DNA of 64,000 nucleotides from positions 52,475-116,474 of the forward strand of contig NZ_LFNG01000008.1 in NCBI RefSeq assembly GCF_001045435.1. The letters run 5' to 3'. A program made the translations under genes and the position numbers. Within the stretch, counting starts at the first letter, position 1, and the number at the start of each line of letters is the position of its first letter. Source of the DNA: Chryseobacterium koreense CCUG 49689 (GTDB lineage: Bacteria; Bacteroidota; Bacteroidia; Flavobacteriales; Weeksellaceae). Below the pieces are notes generated by a model. The model did not search any database. It saw nothing but the letters and a program-made list of their open reading frames with translations, and was not told the DNA's origin. This document shows, piece after piece, positions 25,816-34,556 of this stretch.

Positions 25816-27678
25816 TCATCGGCCTAGATAAATCAAAAGTACGTTGATGTCCGCTGGTGAAACACCGCTGATTCTTGATGCCTGTGCAATGGTTTTCGGT
25901 TGTATTTTTACAAATTTTTGTCTGGCTTCGGTGGAAAGGGAAGCTATTTTAGAAAAATCAAAATCTTCCGGAATTTTAATAGTCTCCAAACGGTTTAGTT
26001 TTGCTACATTTTCTTTTTCTTTTTCAATATAACCACGGTATTTGATATTGATTTCGGCCTGTTCACGAACTTCTTCACTATAATTTTTTGTAGTAGTTTT
26101 GATGAAATCAATTTCGTCTAATTTTTCTAAGGTCATATTCGGTCTGGTCAAGATCTGTGCTGCGCGATATGCTTGATCTACCGGTGCAGATTCAATTGTT
26201 TCTAAAATGGGATTGATGATTGTGGGTTTAAGAGAGGTGTCTTTTAAAAAGCCTTCTAGTTCAATGCTTTTTGAAATTTTTTCTTGCACTTTTTGAAGCC
26301 TTTCCAACTTGGCTAAACCTAAATTATATGATTTTTCGGTTAAACGGATATCGGCATTGTCTTGTCTTAAAAGTAGGCGGTATTCAGCTCTGGAGGTGAA
26401 CATTCTATAAGGTTCTTCCGTACCTTTGGTGATCAGATCATCAATTAATACTCCGATGTAGGCTTCGTCTCGGTTCAACGTAAATTCCTCTTTTTCGTGA
26501 ACCTTATTGTGTGCATTGATTCCCGCAATTAGTCCTTGTCCTGCAGCTTCTTCATATCCGGTTGTACCGTTTATTTGTCCTGCAAAATAAAGGTTTTGAA
26601 TCAATTTTGTTTCCAAAGTGTGATTCAATTGGGTAGGAGGGAAGTAGTCGTATTCAATGGCGTACCCTGGTCGGAAAACTTTTACATTTTCGAATCCTGG
26701 GATATGTTTCATGGCCTTAATTTGGACCTCTTCCGGTAGTGAAGAGCTGAATCCGTTCACATAGATTTCTACAGTTCTCCAACCTTCTGGTTCCACAAAC
26801 AGTTGATGACGGTTCCTTTCTGCGAATCGGTTGATTTTGTCCTCAATACTCGGACAATATCTTGGTCCGATACTTTGAATAGTACCGTTAAACATGGGAC
26901 TCCTGTCAAATCCTTCCCTTAAAATTTCATGAACGGTTTCGTTAGTATAAACGATGTGGCAACTTAATTGTTTTTCAAGTTTTGGTGAATCCAGATAGGA
27001 GAATTTTCCAGGATTTTCGTCGCCTTTTTGTTCCTCCATTTTGGAATAATCCAAGCTTCTTCCGTCCACACGTGGAGGAGTTCCTGTTTTCATTCGACCC
27101 GCTTCAAAACCTAATGAAACCAGCTGTTCGGTAATTCCAAATGCTCTTGGTTCGCCCATTCTTCCGCCTCCTAATTGTTTGTCTCCCACATGAATTAGGC
27201 CATTTAAAAAAGTTCCGTTTGTTAAAACTACTGATTTTCCTCTGATTTGGATTCCCAATGAAGTTATCACGCCTGCGACTTTATCATTTTCAATGATTAG
27301 GCTTTTTACCATGTCCTGAAAAAAATCAAGATTTGGGGTATTTTCCAGTGCAAGTCGCCATTCTTGTGCGAATAACATTCTGTCGTTTTGAGTTCTGGGA
27401 GACCACATTGCCGGTCCCTTAGAGAGGTTCAGCATCTTAAACTGGATTGCGGATTTGTCTGCAATAATTCCAGAATAACCGCCCATTGCATCAATTTCTC
27501 GTACAATTTGACCCTTGGCAATCCCACCCATTGCAGGATTACAGCTCATCTGACCGATGGTCTGCATATTCATGGTGACCAATAAAGTTTTTGATCCCAA
27601 GTTTGCTGCAGCAGCAGCTGCTTCACAGCCAGCATGACCTGCTCCAACAACGATTACGTCATATATTTCGTTTATCAT
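25816..27678 (-). CDS. mnmG: MnmG (GidA), tRNA U34 carboxymethylaminomethyl modification enzyme
   Basis: MnmG binds FAD and, with MnmE, makes 5-carboxymethylaminomethyluridine at the wobble position of several tRNAs. This 620-residue protein opens with the FAD loop VIVVGAGHAGCEAA. It carries the family signatures MSCNPAMGGIAKGQIVREIDAMGG (residues 44-67), GGGRMGEPRAFG and the GYEEAAGQGLIAG motif near residue 370. The C-terminal helical domain ends AQASRISGVSPADINVLLIYL. Length is normal. parS palindromes lie immediately on both sides. The promoter (TTG-N18-TATCTTTC) abuts the upstream parS. mnmG is often origin-proximal in bacteria. Confidence 0.97.
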   Translation of the reverse strand: MINEIYDVIVVGAGHAGCEAAAAAANLGSKTLLVTMNMQTIGQMSCNPAMGGIAKGQIVREIDAMGGYSGIIADKSAIQFKMLNLSKGPAMWSPRTQNDRMLFAQEWRLALENTPNLDFFQDMVKSLIIENDKVAGVITSLGIQIRGKSVVLTNGTFLNGLIHVGDKQLGGGRMGEPRAFGITEQLVSLGFEAGRMKTGTPPRVDGRSLDYSKMEEQKGDENPGKFSYLDSPKLEKQLSCHIVYTNETVHEILREGFDRSPMFNGTIQSIGPRYCPSIEDKINRFAERNRHQLFVEPEGWRTVEIYVNGFSSSLPEEVQIKAMKHIPGFENVKVFRPGYAIEYDYFPPTQLNHTLETKLIQNLYFAGQINGTTGYEEAAGQGLIAGINAHNKVHEKEEFTLNRDEAYIGVLIDDLITKGTEEPYRMFTSRAEYRLLLRQDNADIRLTEKSYNLGLAKLERLQKVQEKISKSIELEGFLKDTSLKPTIINPILETIESAPVDQAYRAAQILTRPNMTLEKLDEIDFIKTTTKNYSEEVREQAEINIKYRGYIEKEKENVAKLNRLETIKIPEDFDFSKIASLSTEARQKFVKIQPKTIAQASRISGVSPADINVLLIYLGR

Positions 27679-27683
27679 TTTAT

Positions 27684-27712
27684 GAAAGATAAATGATGTT
27701 TTAAATTAACAA
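27684..27712 (-). promoter_or_regulatory. mnmG promoter abutting parS
   Basis: On the minus strand TTG (27712-27710), an 18-base spacer and TATCTTTC (27691-27684, one mismatch to TAnnTTTG) end five bases before the mnmG ATG. The -33 element touches the edge of parS copy 2. Confidence 0.5.
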
Positions 27713-27728
27713 TGTTTCACGTGAAACA
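27713..27728. promoter_or_regulatory. parS centromere site (ParB-binding palindrome), copy 2
   Basis: TGTTTCACGTGAAACA is again perfect, within a 20-bp palindrome (27711-27730). It is 1.9 kb from copy 1, on the other side of mnmG. Confidence 0.9.
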
Positions 27729-27744
27729 TTTAAAAAAAATATTG

Positions 27745-27862
27745 GCATTTTTTACCTTAACCAGACCCTACCGCAGTGTTTTCCCCGATACAAGCATTGG
27801 ATATCGCGTCGGAGTGTGGAGTAGGGGTCCTGAATATCTGCACTGGGCAGCGCGGGAAATAG
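27745..27862. other. GC-richer structured element between parS and ybeY, function unknown
   Basis: This stretch is more GC-rich than nearby intergenic DNA. It has a near-perfect inverted pair, GACCCTAC (27764-27771) with GTAGGGGTC (27821-27829), and a GGGAAATAGCCCC segment at its right end. A plus-strand frame crosses it, but its start lies inside parS, so I do not accept it as coding. It may be the structured 3' end of the ybeY transcript or a dispersed repeat. Confidence 0.4.
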
Positions 27863-27865
27863 CCC

Positions 27866-28273
27866 CTAAAGAATATTTAAATAAAAATCTTCCTTTGCTC
27901 GCATTTCGGCGATTTCTTCGTCTGTTTTATCTTTGTATCCTATCAAATGAAGAATTCCATGTGCCAAAACCCTATGAAGTTCTGATTTAAAGTCTTTTGC
28001 CAAAGTTTTGGAGTTTTCTAAAATGCGCGGCAAAGATACAAAAATATCAGCGGATATGGTTTTGCCCTTTACGTAGTCGAAAGTAATGATATCGGTGTAG
28101 TAATCGTGATCCAGGAAATCTCGGTTTACTTTGAGCAGGTATTCATCATCGCAGAAAATGTAGGTAATCTCACCCAGTTTCCTGTTCTCAGAAATGATGA
28201 GTCCTTCCAGCCATTTTATGGTGTTTGGTGAAATTTCAATCTGGTCTATATTTTCAAAGAAAAACTGTATCAT
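27866..28273 (-). CDS. ybeY: YbeY, rRNA maturation endoribonuclease
   Basis: YbeY is a zinc-dependent RNase involved in 16S rRNA 3' maturation and ribosome quality control. The product from the ATG at 28273 (MIQFFFENIDQ) is 135 residues. The zinc motif is near the C-terminus: LAHGILHLIGYKDK, with two His visible. The third position of the usual HGxLHLxGYxH pattern reads Lys/Asp (YKDKTDEE), which is common in Bacteroidota homologues as I recall. The longer frame from 28303 would overlap the upstream patatin gene and is not needed. It is the last gene of the tdk/murF-alr/patatin/ybeY run. Confidence 0.9.
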   Translation of the reverse strand: MIQFFFENIDQIEISPNTIKWLEGLIISENRKLGEITYIFCDDEYLLKVNRDFLDHDYYTDIITFDYVKGKTISADIFVSLPRILENSKTLAKDFKSELHRVLAHGILHLIGYKDKTDEEIAEMRAKEDFYLNIL

Positions 28274-28277
28274 AAGC

Positions 28278-30437
28278 TTAAAACCAGTGTCCCAAAATGA
28301 CACTTAATATTCCGTTACTGGTGGTAAATGAGCGGCTGTAATTTAGTTTGATTTGACCGAATGGCAACCTGTAGCCGGCCGTCAATCCGCCAGAAGTTTC
28401 CCCAATATGGAATACTTCCTTCACCTGTATTCGATCAAACAGATTGGCAAAATTGAGCTCCGCAGTAGCGAAATAGTTTTTTAAAATTTTAAATTGCACT
28501 GCATTTGTTGCGGTTAGTAAATTATTTGCATGGAGGTATCCGAATTCATATCCTGGAAACGGGATGAAATTATTCAGATTTTGTTCAAATATTCCCCCGA
28601 TCTGATAATTGTAATAAGCATCTAAATTGTGTCCGACCGTAAACCCGCCGAAAAGATCCAGTTTATAGGTTAACCATGAGTTCACCGGAAAATTCATTTT
28701 GGTGGTTATTTTGGCTTGAAAAGGCTTTTCTTTCTTTTCCTTATCAAACAGGTCTATTATTTTTCCCTCCATGTTCAGATAAAATCCTCGTGTGCCGAAA
28801 TTTTTCTCATCACGGGTATCGCTCTTGATAAAAAAGTAGGGATTGATGAAGTTCTTGCTTTCTATGGATGTCCCGGCGTTTGTCCTTGCTTCATAATAAT
28901 CATGGCTAAAACCGCCTCCAATTGCATAGCGGTCCTTCCAGACCGACTGTATATATGCTTCAGTACGGAACCAGTTCCAGGTATCGCGGATATATCCTTT
29001 GAAATCTTTCAGGTCCAAGGTCATTCCGGAACCATAAATTCCAAATCCCGGAATATATCCGTTGTCAATGAAATAATTGAAGTAATATCTTGGTTTGTCC
29101 CCCACCACCACGTCGAGAGAAATAATCGCATTCCGGAACAGAAGCCTTTTTGCTGTGGCATTGAGCAGCAATCCAGTTTTGAAAATTTCATCATAATGCA
29201 GCCCAAATTTTAAGAAAAACCGGGTATCATCCTCCGTTACATCCAGCATCAAATAGTTCTTGTCATTCTTTGTGACGAGGTCATAATTGATCAATTTATA
29301 ATTGTTGGTAGCATAAAGTTTGTCCACCATTTTGTTGATGGTGCCATAAGTTTGAATGGAAGGCAATTTCAGGTTCATTTTTCCTAAAATGTAGTTTTTT
29401 CCAAAGATATTGGCATTATCCAATTCTAGACTATCGATTTTGTAAACATTGGTATAAATGGTATTTGTAGGGGAACGCAGGAGCTGTTTTTCCCTTTTTG
29501 GCAAAAGCGATAAGACCTCTACATACTTTCTTGCTACCACAAATCCGGAATCCAGGATCGCTTTTTTGGCATCATAACTTGTAGCATTTAATCCTTTCAG
29601 ATTGGGGTGGATATTAATGTCTGTGTAATTGGATTGGATTTTGGTTTCTTTTCTTATTCCGAAATCAATCACCTGATTCAAAATCGCAATAGCCGACTGC
29701 AATTCGTCACGATTAGCCAAAGGCTGACTCAAATCTACCCCGATGATAACATCTATTCCCTTGTCTTTTAATGGTTTAGATGGAAAATTAACGGTTATCG
29801 CACCATCGATGTAAATGGAGTCCCCAATTTTTACAGGATCCATCAATCCGGGAAAAGCAGAACTCGCCATGATTGAAGATACCAAATCACCTTTTTCGAA
29901 AATTTCCATCTTGCCACTTTCCAGGTTGGTTGCGACGCACATAAACGGAATCGGTAATTTTGAGAAATCATCAATGTTTGAAACGTTTTTAAAGAGTTCC
30001 TTTAATAGATAAATATTCTTTTGACCGGTTGAAATTGCTTTGGGTAAGAAATTAATTTTCCCTTTGGATACGGGTATGGTAAGAAGATATTTGTCAACCG
30101 ATTTGCTGAAAAATGAAGTTTCCTGGCGCGTTTTTTCATTGGCAATTATCGTATAAAAATCGGTATCCATTACGATTTTTTCAATTTCATTTCCGGTGTA
30201 TCCTGATGCATAAAGTCCGCCAACAATCGCACCCATACTGGTTCCCGAAATATAGTCAATTTTAACGCCCAGAGAATCAAGTACTTTCAGAACTCCAATA
30301 TGGGCAAATCCTTTTGCGCCTCCCCCGGAAAGTGACAAACCGATCTTGGCATTTTCTGGAACTTTAAAGCCTTCTTTCACTTGTGCAAAGTGAAAAGTCG
30401 CAAAAAATAGCAGCAAGAAAGGAAGTACTTTTTTCAT
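28278..30437 (-). CDS. Patatin-like phospholipase with C-terminal outer-membrane barrel (PlpD-like)
   Basis: This 719-residue protein has a signal peptide (ending FATFHFAQ), then a patatin domain: glycine-rich oxyanion loop LSLSGGGAKGFAHIGVL (34-50), nucleophile GTSMG (Ser67) and the dyad Asp211 in DGAITV. Residues about 330-400 resemble a POTRA-like linker. The rest is a Bac_surface_Ag-type barrel ending GILSVILGHWF, with a C-terminal Phe. This layout matches type Vd (PlpD-like) self-exporting lipases. It overlaps the upstream murF-alr stop by one base (TAATG). Substrate and lipase activity are inferred. Confidence 0.9.
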   Translation of the reverse strand: MKKVLPFLLLFFATFHFAQVKEGFKVPENAKIGLSLSGGGAKGFAHIGVLKVLDSLGVKIDYISGTSMGAIVGGLYASGYTGNEIEKIVMDTDFYTIIANEKTRQETSFFSKSVDKYLLTIPVSKGKINFLPKAISTGQKNIYLLKELFKNVSNIDDFSKLPIPFMCVATNLESGKMEIFEKGDLVSSIMASSAFPGLMDPVKIGDSIYIDGAITVNFPSKPLKDKGIDVIIGVDLSQPLANRDELQSAIAILNQVIDFGIRKETKIQSNYTDINIHPNLKGLNATSYDAKKAILDSGFVVARKYVEVLSLLPKREKQLLRSPTNTIYTNVYKIDSLELDNANIFGKNYILGKMNLKLPSIQTYGTINKMVDKLYATNNYKLINYDLVTKNDKNYLMLDVTEDDTRFFLKFGLHYDEIFKTGLLLNATAKRLLFRNAIISLDVVVGDKPRYYFNYFIDNGYIPGFGIYGSGMTLDLKDFKGYIRDTWNWFRTEAYIQSVWKDRYAIGGGFSHDYYEARTNAGTSIESKNFINPYFFIKSDTRDEKNFGTRGFYLNMEGKIIDLFDKEKKEKPFQAKITTKMNFPVNSWLTYKLDLFGGFTVGHNLDAYYNYQIGGIFEQNLNNFIPFPGYEFGYLHANNLLTATNAVQFKILKNYFATAELNFANLFDRIQVKEVFHIGETSGGLTAGYRLPFGQIKLNYSRSFTTSNGILSVILGHWF

Positions 30438-32881
30438 TAATCTTTGATGTAGATTCTTTTAACCCGTCGAGAGATTGACGTTAAAACTTCATAAGGTATT
30501 GTTTTGCAGTAATCTGCAAATTCCTCTAAACTTGGTTTGGAATTGAAAATCATTACTTCTTCGCCGTCTTTCACCGGAAAATCACCGATGTCTATCATCA
30601 TCATGTCCATGCAAACGTTTCCTACAATCGGAAAGGTCCTATTCTGGATTCCGATATTTCCCACCTTATTTCCAATGAGTCTCGGTATTCCATCGGCGTA
30701 ACCCACTGGAATTGTGGCAATTCTGGTTTTATTTTCTACCCTGAATCTTCTATTGTAGCCCACAGAATCACCTTCATTCACTTCTGAAATTTGTGAAATC
30801 ACTGTTTTAAATCGAACGGCACTTTGCAATTTCTTCTTGATCTCCGGATCAGATGAAATTCCTACCATTCCAATCCCTATTCGCACCATATCAAATTGAT
30901 AATCAGGATAATTAACTATTCCGGAGGTGTTTAAAATATGCCGAATTGGCTGATAATTTAATCCGGAAATTAATTTCTCCGAATTTTTCGTGAAAATATG
31001 GAACTGATCTAAAGTATATTTTTCTTCAGCGGGATCATCGGAAGAAGAAAGGTGGCTGAAAATACTTTTGACTTTCACATTCATCGATTTCAACTGATCA
31101 ATTAAATCATCCAGTTCATCTCCTTTAAAGCCAAGTCGGTGCATTCCCGTTTCCAATTTAATGTGAATCGGATATTTCTGCTGAATTCCTTTGCGGATGA
31201 GTTGTTGGTTGAACAGTTCCAAAACCCGAAAACTGTATATTTCCGGCTCCAAATCATAATCAATAATGATATCGTAACTGTGCTGTTCGGGATTCATCAC
31301 CATAATCGGTGTCGTAATTCCATTTTTGCGCAAATCCACTCCTTCATCGGCATAAGCAACTCCCAGATAATCAATATGGTGGTGTTGCAAAAATTCCGCA
31401 ATTTCATATCCACCCAATCCATAAGAATATGCTTTCACCATCGCCATCATTTTGGTTTCGGATTTCAGCAATGATTTGTGGATGTTGATATTGTGAAGAA
31501 TTGCGTTGAGATTTACTTCTAAAACGGTATCGTGTTTTTGAAGCTCGAGATGGTTTTTTACTTTTTCAATTTCGAATTTTCTGGCGCCTTTCAATAGAAT
31601 CAGTTCATTTTCAATCTGATTAAACTGTTGATTGGCAATAAGTTCATGTGTGTTACTGAAAGTGAAACATTCAGAATTAAACAGACTTGAAAATTTTGAA
31701 ATTTCGTCACCAACGAGGAAAATTTTGCTGAAGTTTTGCTGATTGGTCAGGTTGGCTACTGCTTGGTAAAGATGATTCGAGTTGAGGCCTTCTACAAAAT
31801 CAGTCAGAACCAATGATTTTTTGGGCTTGTTGTATTCTTTGATGAATTGATAGGCAATTTTCAATGAATCAAGATCTAAGTTAAAAGAATCATTGATAAT
31901 CAAATTGTTACGAACCCCATTCACGCTTTCCAAACGCATTTCGATCGATTTTAGGGCATTGAGCTTTTGGATGATTTTGGTATTGGAAAATCCAAACTCT
32001 TTTAAAACGGCAATGATGCACAATACATTGCTCAAAGTTGCTTCATCTCTTTGTGAAACCGGAACCACAAATTCTTCGTCAAAATATCGGATCAGCAGAT
32101 CCTCATTCTTGTTATTCCAGTTATTTTTGATGAATATATTATTGACGCTTTTTAGTCCAAATGATATTAATTTTTTACTTGAGTAAAGGTCATTAAATTT
32201 GCGGTAAACCAAATCGTTATCGCCATTGAAAATGATGAGTTGAGAATCATTAAATAATGAGATTTTTTCATCGATCAGTTGCGATTCATTTTCGAAATTG
32301 GAAGCATGCGCGGAACCAATATGCGTTAAGATTCCTATCTGAGGCGGAAAGATTTCCGCCAATATTTTCATTTCGTTAGGTTTGGAAATTCCCACTTCAA
32401 AAATCCCGAGCTGATGATTTTGATCGATTTCAAGCAGAGAGATCGGAAGTCCAATCTGTGAATTAAAACTTTTGGGACTTTTCACGGTATTAAACTCGTC
32501 AAAAAGCGATTGATAAAGCCATTCCTTCACAATGGTTTTTCCATTACTTCCGGTAATTCCGATGGTTTTCAGCTCAAATTGTGCCAAATGAAATTTCGAT
32601 AAATCCTGCAGAAATTTCACTGAATTTTCCGCAATAATCCACGTAACATTTGGAATATCATGGAGTTGATGTTCGGAAATGATAACAGAAATTCCTTTTT
32701 CAACGGCAGAATAAATATATTTTTCACCGGAATTTTTCGAAGTATTAATCGCAAGAAATGCAGTGTTCTGCACGGAAAATATATTTCTGCTGTCGAAGGC
32801 AATATTCTCAATGTGTATATTTTCATCACCAATCAATTGGCAGCGAGTGATCTCCGCAAGTTGCTTTGTAGTGTAGTTCAT
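30437..32881 (-). CDS. Bifunctional UDP-N-acetylmuramoyl-tripeptide:D-Ala-D-Ala ligase / alanine racemase (MurF-Alr fusion)
   Basis: One 814-residue protein carries two cell-wall activities. Residues 1-440 form a Mur ligase with ATP loop GITGSNGKTIVKEWL (near 108) and the substrate segment INDSFNLDLDS. Residues about 450-814 form an alanine racemase with the PLP lysine in MVKAYSYGLGG and the catalytic Tyr region VGYNRRF. MurF adds D-Ala-D-Ala to the UDP-MurNAc-tripeptide, and Alr makes the D-Ala. Such fusions are known in Bacteroidota. It sits between tdk (adjacent, no gap) and the patatin gene (1-base overlap). The ATP loop ends NGKTIV, not the common NGKTTT. Confidence 0.95.
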   Translation of the reverse strand: MNYTTKQLAEITRCQLIGDENIHIENIAFDSRNIFSVQNTAFLAINTSKNSGEKYIYSAVEKGISVIISEHQLHDIPNVTWIIAENSVKFLQDLSKFHLAQFELKTIGITGSNGKTIVKEWLYQSLFDEFNTVKSPKSFNSQIGLPISLLEIDQNHQLGIFEVGISKPNEMKILAEIFPPQIGILTHIGSAHASNFENESQLIDEKISLFNDSQLIIFNGDNDLVYRKFNDLYSSKKLISFGLKSVNNIFIKNNWNNKNEDLLIRYFDEEFVVPVSQRDEATLSNVLCIIAVLKEFGFSNTKIIQKLNALKSIEMRLESVNGVRNNLIINDSFNLDLDSLKIAYQFIKEYNKPKKSLVLTDFVEGLNSNHLYQAVANLTNQQNFSKIFLVGDEISKFSSLFNSECFTFSNTHELIANQQFNQIENELILLKGARKFEIEKVKNHLELQKHDTVLEVNLNAILHNINIHKSLLKSETKMMAMVKAYSYGLGGYEIAEFLQHHHIDYLGVAYADEGVDLRKNGITTPIMVMNPEQHSYDIIIDYDLEPEIYSFRVLELFNQQLIRKGIQQKYPIHIKLETGMHRLGFKGDELDDLIDQLKSMNVKVKSIFSHLSSSDDPAEEKYTLDQFHIFTKNSEKLISGLNYQPIRHILNTSGIVNYPDYQFDMVRIGIGMVGISSDPEIKKKLQSAVRFKTVISQISEVNEGDSVGYNRRFRVENKTRIATIPVGYADGIPRLIGNKVGNIGIQNRTFPIVGNVCMDMMMIDIGDFPVKDGEEVMIFNSKPSLEEFADYCKTIPYEVLTSISRRVKRIYIKD

Positions 32882-33466
32882 TTAGTTTTTCTTGGAAATT
32901 TCTTCATTAAAAACTTTTCTGCTCACCGCCTCGTAACTTTCGGTTTCGCCCAATTGCACCAAATCTGTACTCGCCGTGGTTCGCATAGAATAATTGGCAA
33001 GATTTCCCGTGCGTTTGCAGATGGCGTGAACTTTCGTCACATATTCGGCAGTAGCCATGAGATTGGGAATGGGTCCAAAAGGTCTGCCTAAAAAATCCAT
33101 ATCCAATCCGGCAATTACAACACGTATTCCGTTATTTGCCAATTGATTGGCAACTTCCACGATGCTTTCATCAAAGAATTGGGCTTCGTCAATTCCCACC
33201 ACATCGCAGGTGGAACCGAGCAGCAGAATTTCGTTTGGACTTTCTACCGGTGTGCTTCGGATGGTGTTGCGATTATGGGAAACCACCTCCTCTTCGGCGT
33301 ATCTTGTATCCAGTTTGGGTTTGAATATCTCCACATTTTGTCCGGCCATTTCTGCCCTTCGAAGTCGACGAATCAATTCCTCGGTTTTTCCGGAAAACAT
33401 TGAGCCGCAGATTACTTCCATCCAGCCGCTTTGTTTGGCGTGATTTATTGTATTTTCTAAAAACAT
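32882..33466 (-). CDS. tdk: Thymidine kinase
   Basis: This enzyme phosphorylates thymidine to dTMP in the salvage pathway. The 194-residue type II enzyme has P-loop [14 protein letters not shown] (near residue 21), [11 protein letters not shown] (Walker B with catalytic Glu, near 90), [12 protein letters not shown], and a likely lid region VHAICKRTG near 150. The usual zinc-binding Cys set is reduced, as in many family members. It is the first gene of the tdk/murF-alr/patatin/ybeY run. A TATTTTTG promoter element lies at 33497-33504. Confidence 0.95.
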   Translation of the reverse strand: MFLENTINHAKQSGWMEVICGSMFSGKTEELIRRLRRAEMAGQNVEIFKPKLDTRYAEEEVVSHNRNTIRSTPVESPNEILLLGSTCDVVGIDEAQFFDESIVEVANQLANNGIRVVIAGLDMDFLGRPFGPIPNLMATAEYVTKVHAICKRTGNLANYSMRTTASTDLVQLGETESYEAVSRKVFNEEISKKN

Positions 33467-33496
33467 TTGTTAAATTAGCCGTAATATTTAAGATAT

Positions 33497-33504
33497 CAAA
33501 AATA
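33497..33504 (-). promoter_or_regulatory. Bacteroidota -7 promoter element for the tdk operon
   Basis: The minus strand reads TATTTTTG, 30 bases before the tdk ATG, in the divergent gap with the plus-strand acidic gene. Confidence 0.5.
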
Positions 33505-33523
33505 AGGAATTTTAATAGAATCT

Positions 33524-34531
33524 ATGATGGAAAATATCCAGGAAATACAGGATAAAATTTTTTTTGAGGCTAAAAATGCGCTTGAATCCCTTTCAAAAAT
33601 TACTTCAATTGACGAACTTTTAGCAAAGCAGGATTTGTTTTCTGAAGTTACTGACAGGATTGCCTTTCTAAGAATTTTGGAAAAGAACATAGATTTGCTT
33701 AATGTAGATTCACCAATTCAAACAGCTGATAATCAAGAATTAAACTTAAATTTTGATAATGAACCTGCGGTGAAACTTGACGAGAATATAGACGATGCTT
33801 CTGCAGATGATCATGAAATGGAAGAGGAGGTTCTTTTCACCAACGAACTAAATGATATTGAGGAGGAAGAACATCTAGTCGATCCGATTTCCGAAGTAAT
33901 CACCGATGAAACTGGGAACGAGGAATTTGAAACCATTCCTGCCGAGGATCAGATAGGAGCTGAAGAATTGGATTCATCCAGTTATGAATCTCGTGTTGCA
34001 CAGAAAGAACGCGAATTCAGAGAGTTGGAGGAAAGACGAAGAAAGATCGTGGATTTCAATAAAGAAGACGTGGTGCACGAACGGAAAGTAGAAGTGCCTC
34101 ACGAAAATAAAGCCGAAGAGCATCATCATTCCGATAAAAAATTTAAACTTGCCAATATCAAAGGATTGAAAGCGGTTCAGAATTTATTCGATGAGGATCC
34201 GCTTCAGAAATTCAATGACGAAGAAGCAAGACATGAAGCAGCTGCTGAATCCGGAAGTCTCCTAAAAACCAATATTTCAACAGATTTTATGGAGGCTGAA
34301 AAGAAAAAGCCGGAATTCAAACTGGACTTGAATGATAAAGTAGCCTTCACTAAAATTTTGTTTAAAGGCAATGATGAAAAGTTGAAAGCAACTGTCGAAA
34401 AACTCAATTCATTCGATAATCTGGAAGACGCAAGGCAATATTTGAGCGATATTTATTACGAAAACGATTGGTCCAAAGCCGATGAATATGCGCAGAGATT
34501 GTGGAGTTTGGTGGAGAATAAATTTTTGTAA
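33524..34531 (+). CDS. Conserved acidic hypothetical protein
   Basis: This 335-residue cytoplasmic protein has no signal peptide. The N-terminal 60 residues look helical (IFFEAKNALESLSKITSIDELL). The middle (70-230) is a very acidic and then charged low-complexity linker. A conserved-looking C-terminal domain of about 60 residues holds FTKILFKGNDEKLKATVEKL and YENDWSKADEYAQRLW. I know this tail only as a Bacteroidota domain of unknown function. It starts a plus-strand run with the MurC-like ligase 25 bases downstream, which hints at an envelope or division role. A start at 33527 is equally possible. Confidence 0.75.
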   Translation: MMENIQEIQDKIFFEAKNALESLSKITSIDELLAKQDLFSEVTDRIAFLRILEKNIDLLNVDSPIQTADNQELNLNFDNEPAVKLDENIDDASADDHEMEEEVLFTNELNDIEEEEHLVDPISEVITDETGNEEFETIPAEDQIGAEELDSSSYESRVAQKEREFRELEERRRKIVDFNKEDVVHERKVEVPHENKAEEHHHSDKKFKLANIKGLKAVQNLFDEDPLQKFNDEEARHEAAAESGSLLKTNISTDFMEAEKKKPEFKLDLNDKVAFTKILFKGNDEKLKATVEKLNSFDNLEDARQYLSDIYYENDWSKADEYAQRLWSLVENKFL

Positions 34532-34556
34532 GTGCTTTCCTGTAGCCCATAAATAC

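Noticed and set aside
27712..27990. Plus-strand open frame starting MFHVKH inside parS
   Set aside because: The start is produced by the parS palindrome itself, and the frame runs antisense into ybeY. No domain or promoter.
34482..34556. Longer start for the MurC-like ligase
   Set aside because: It lies within the end of the upstream acidic gene, and its residues do not resemble Mur ligases.
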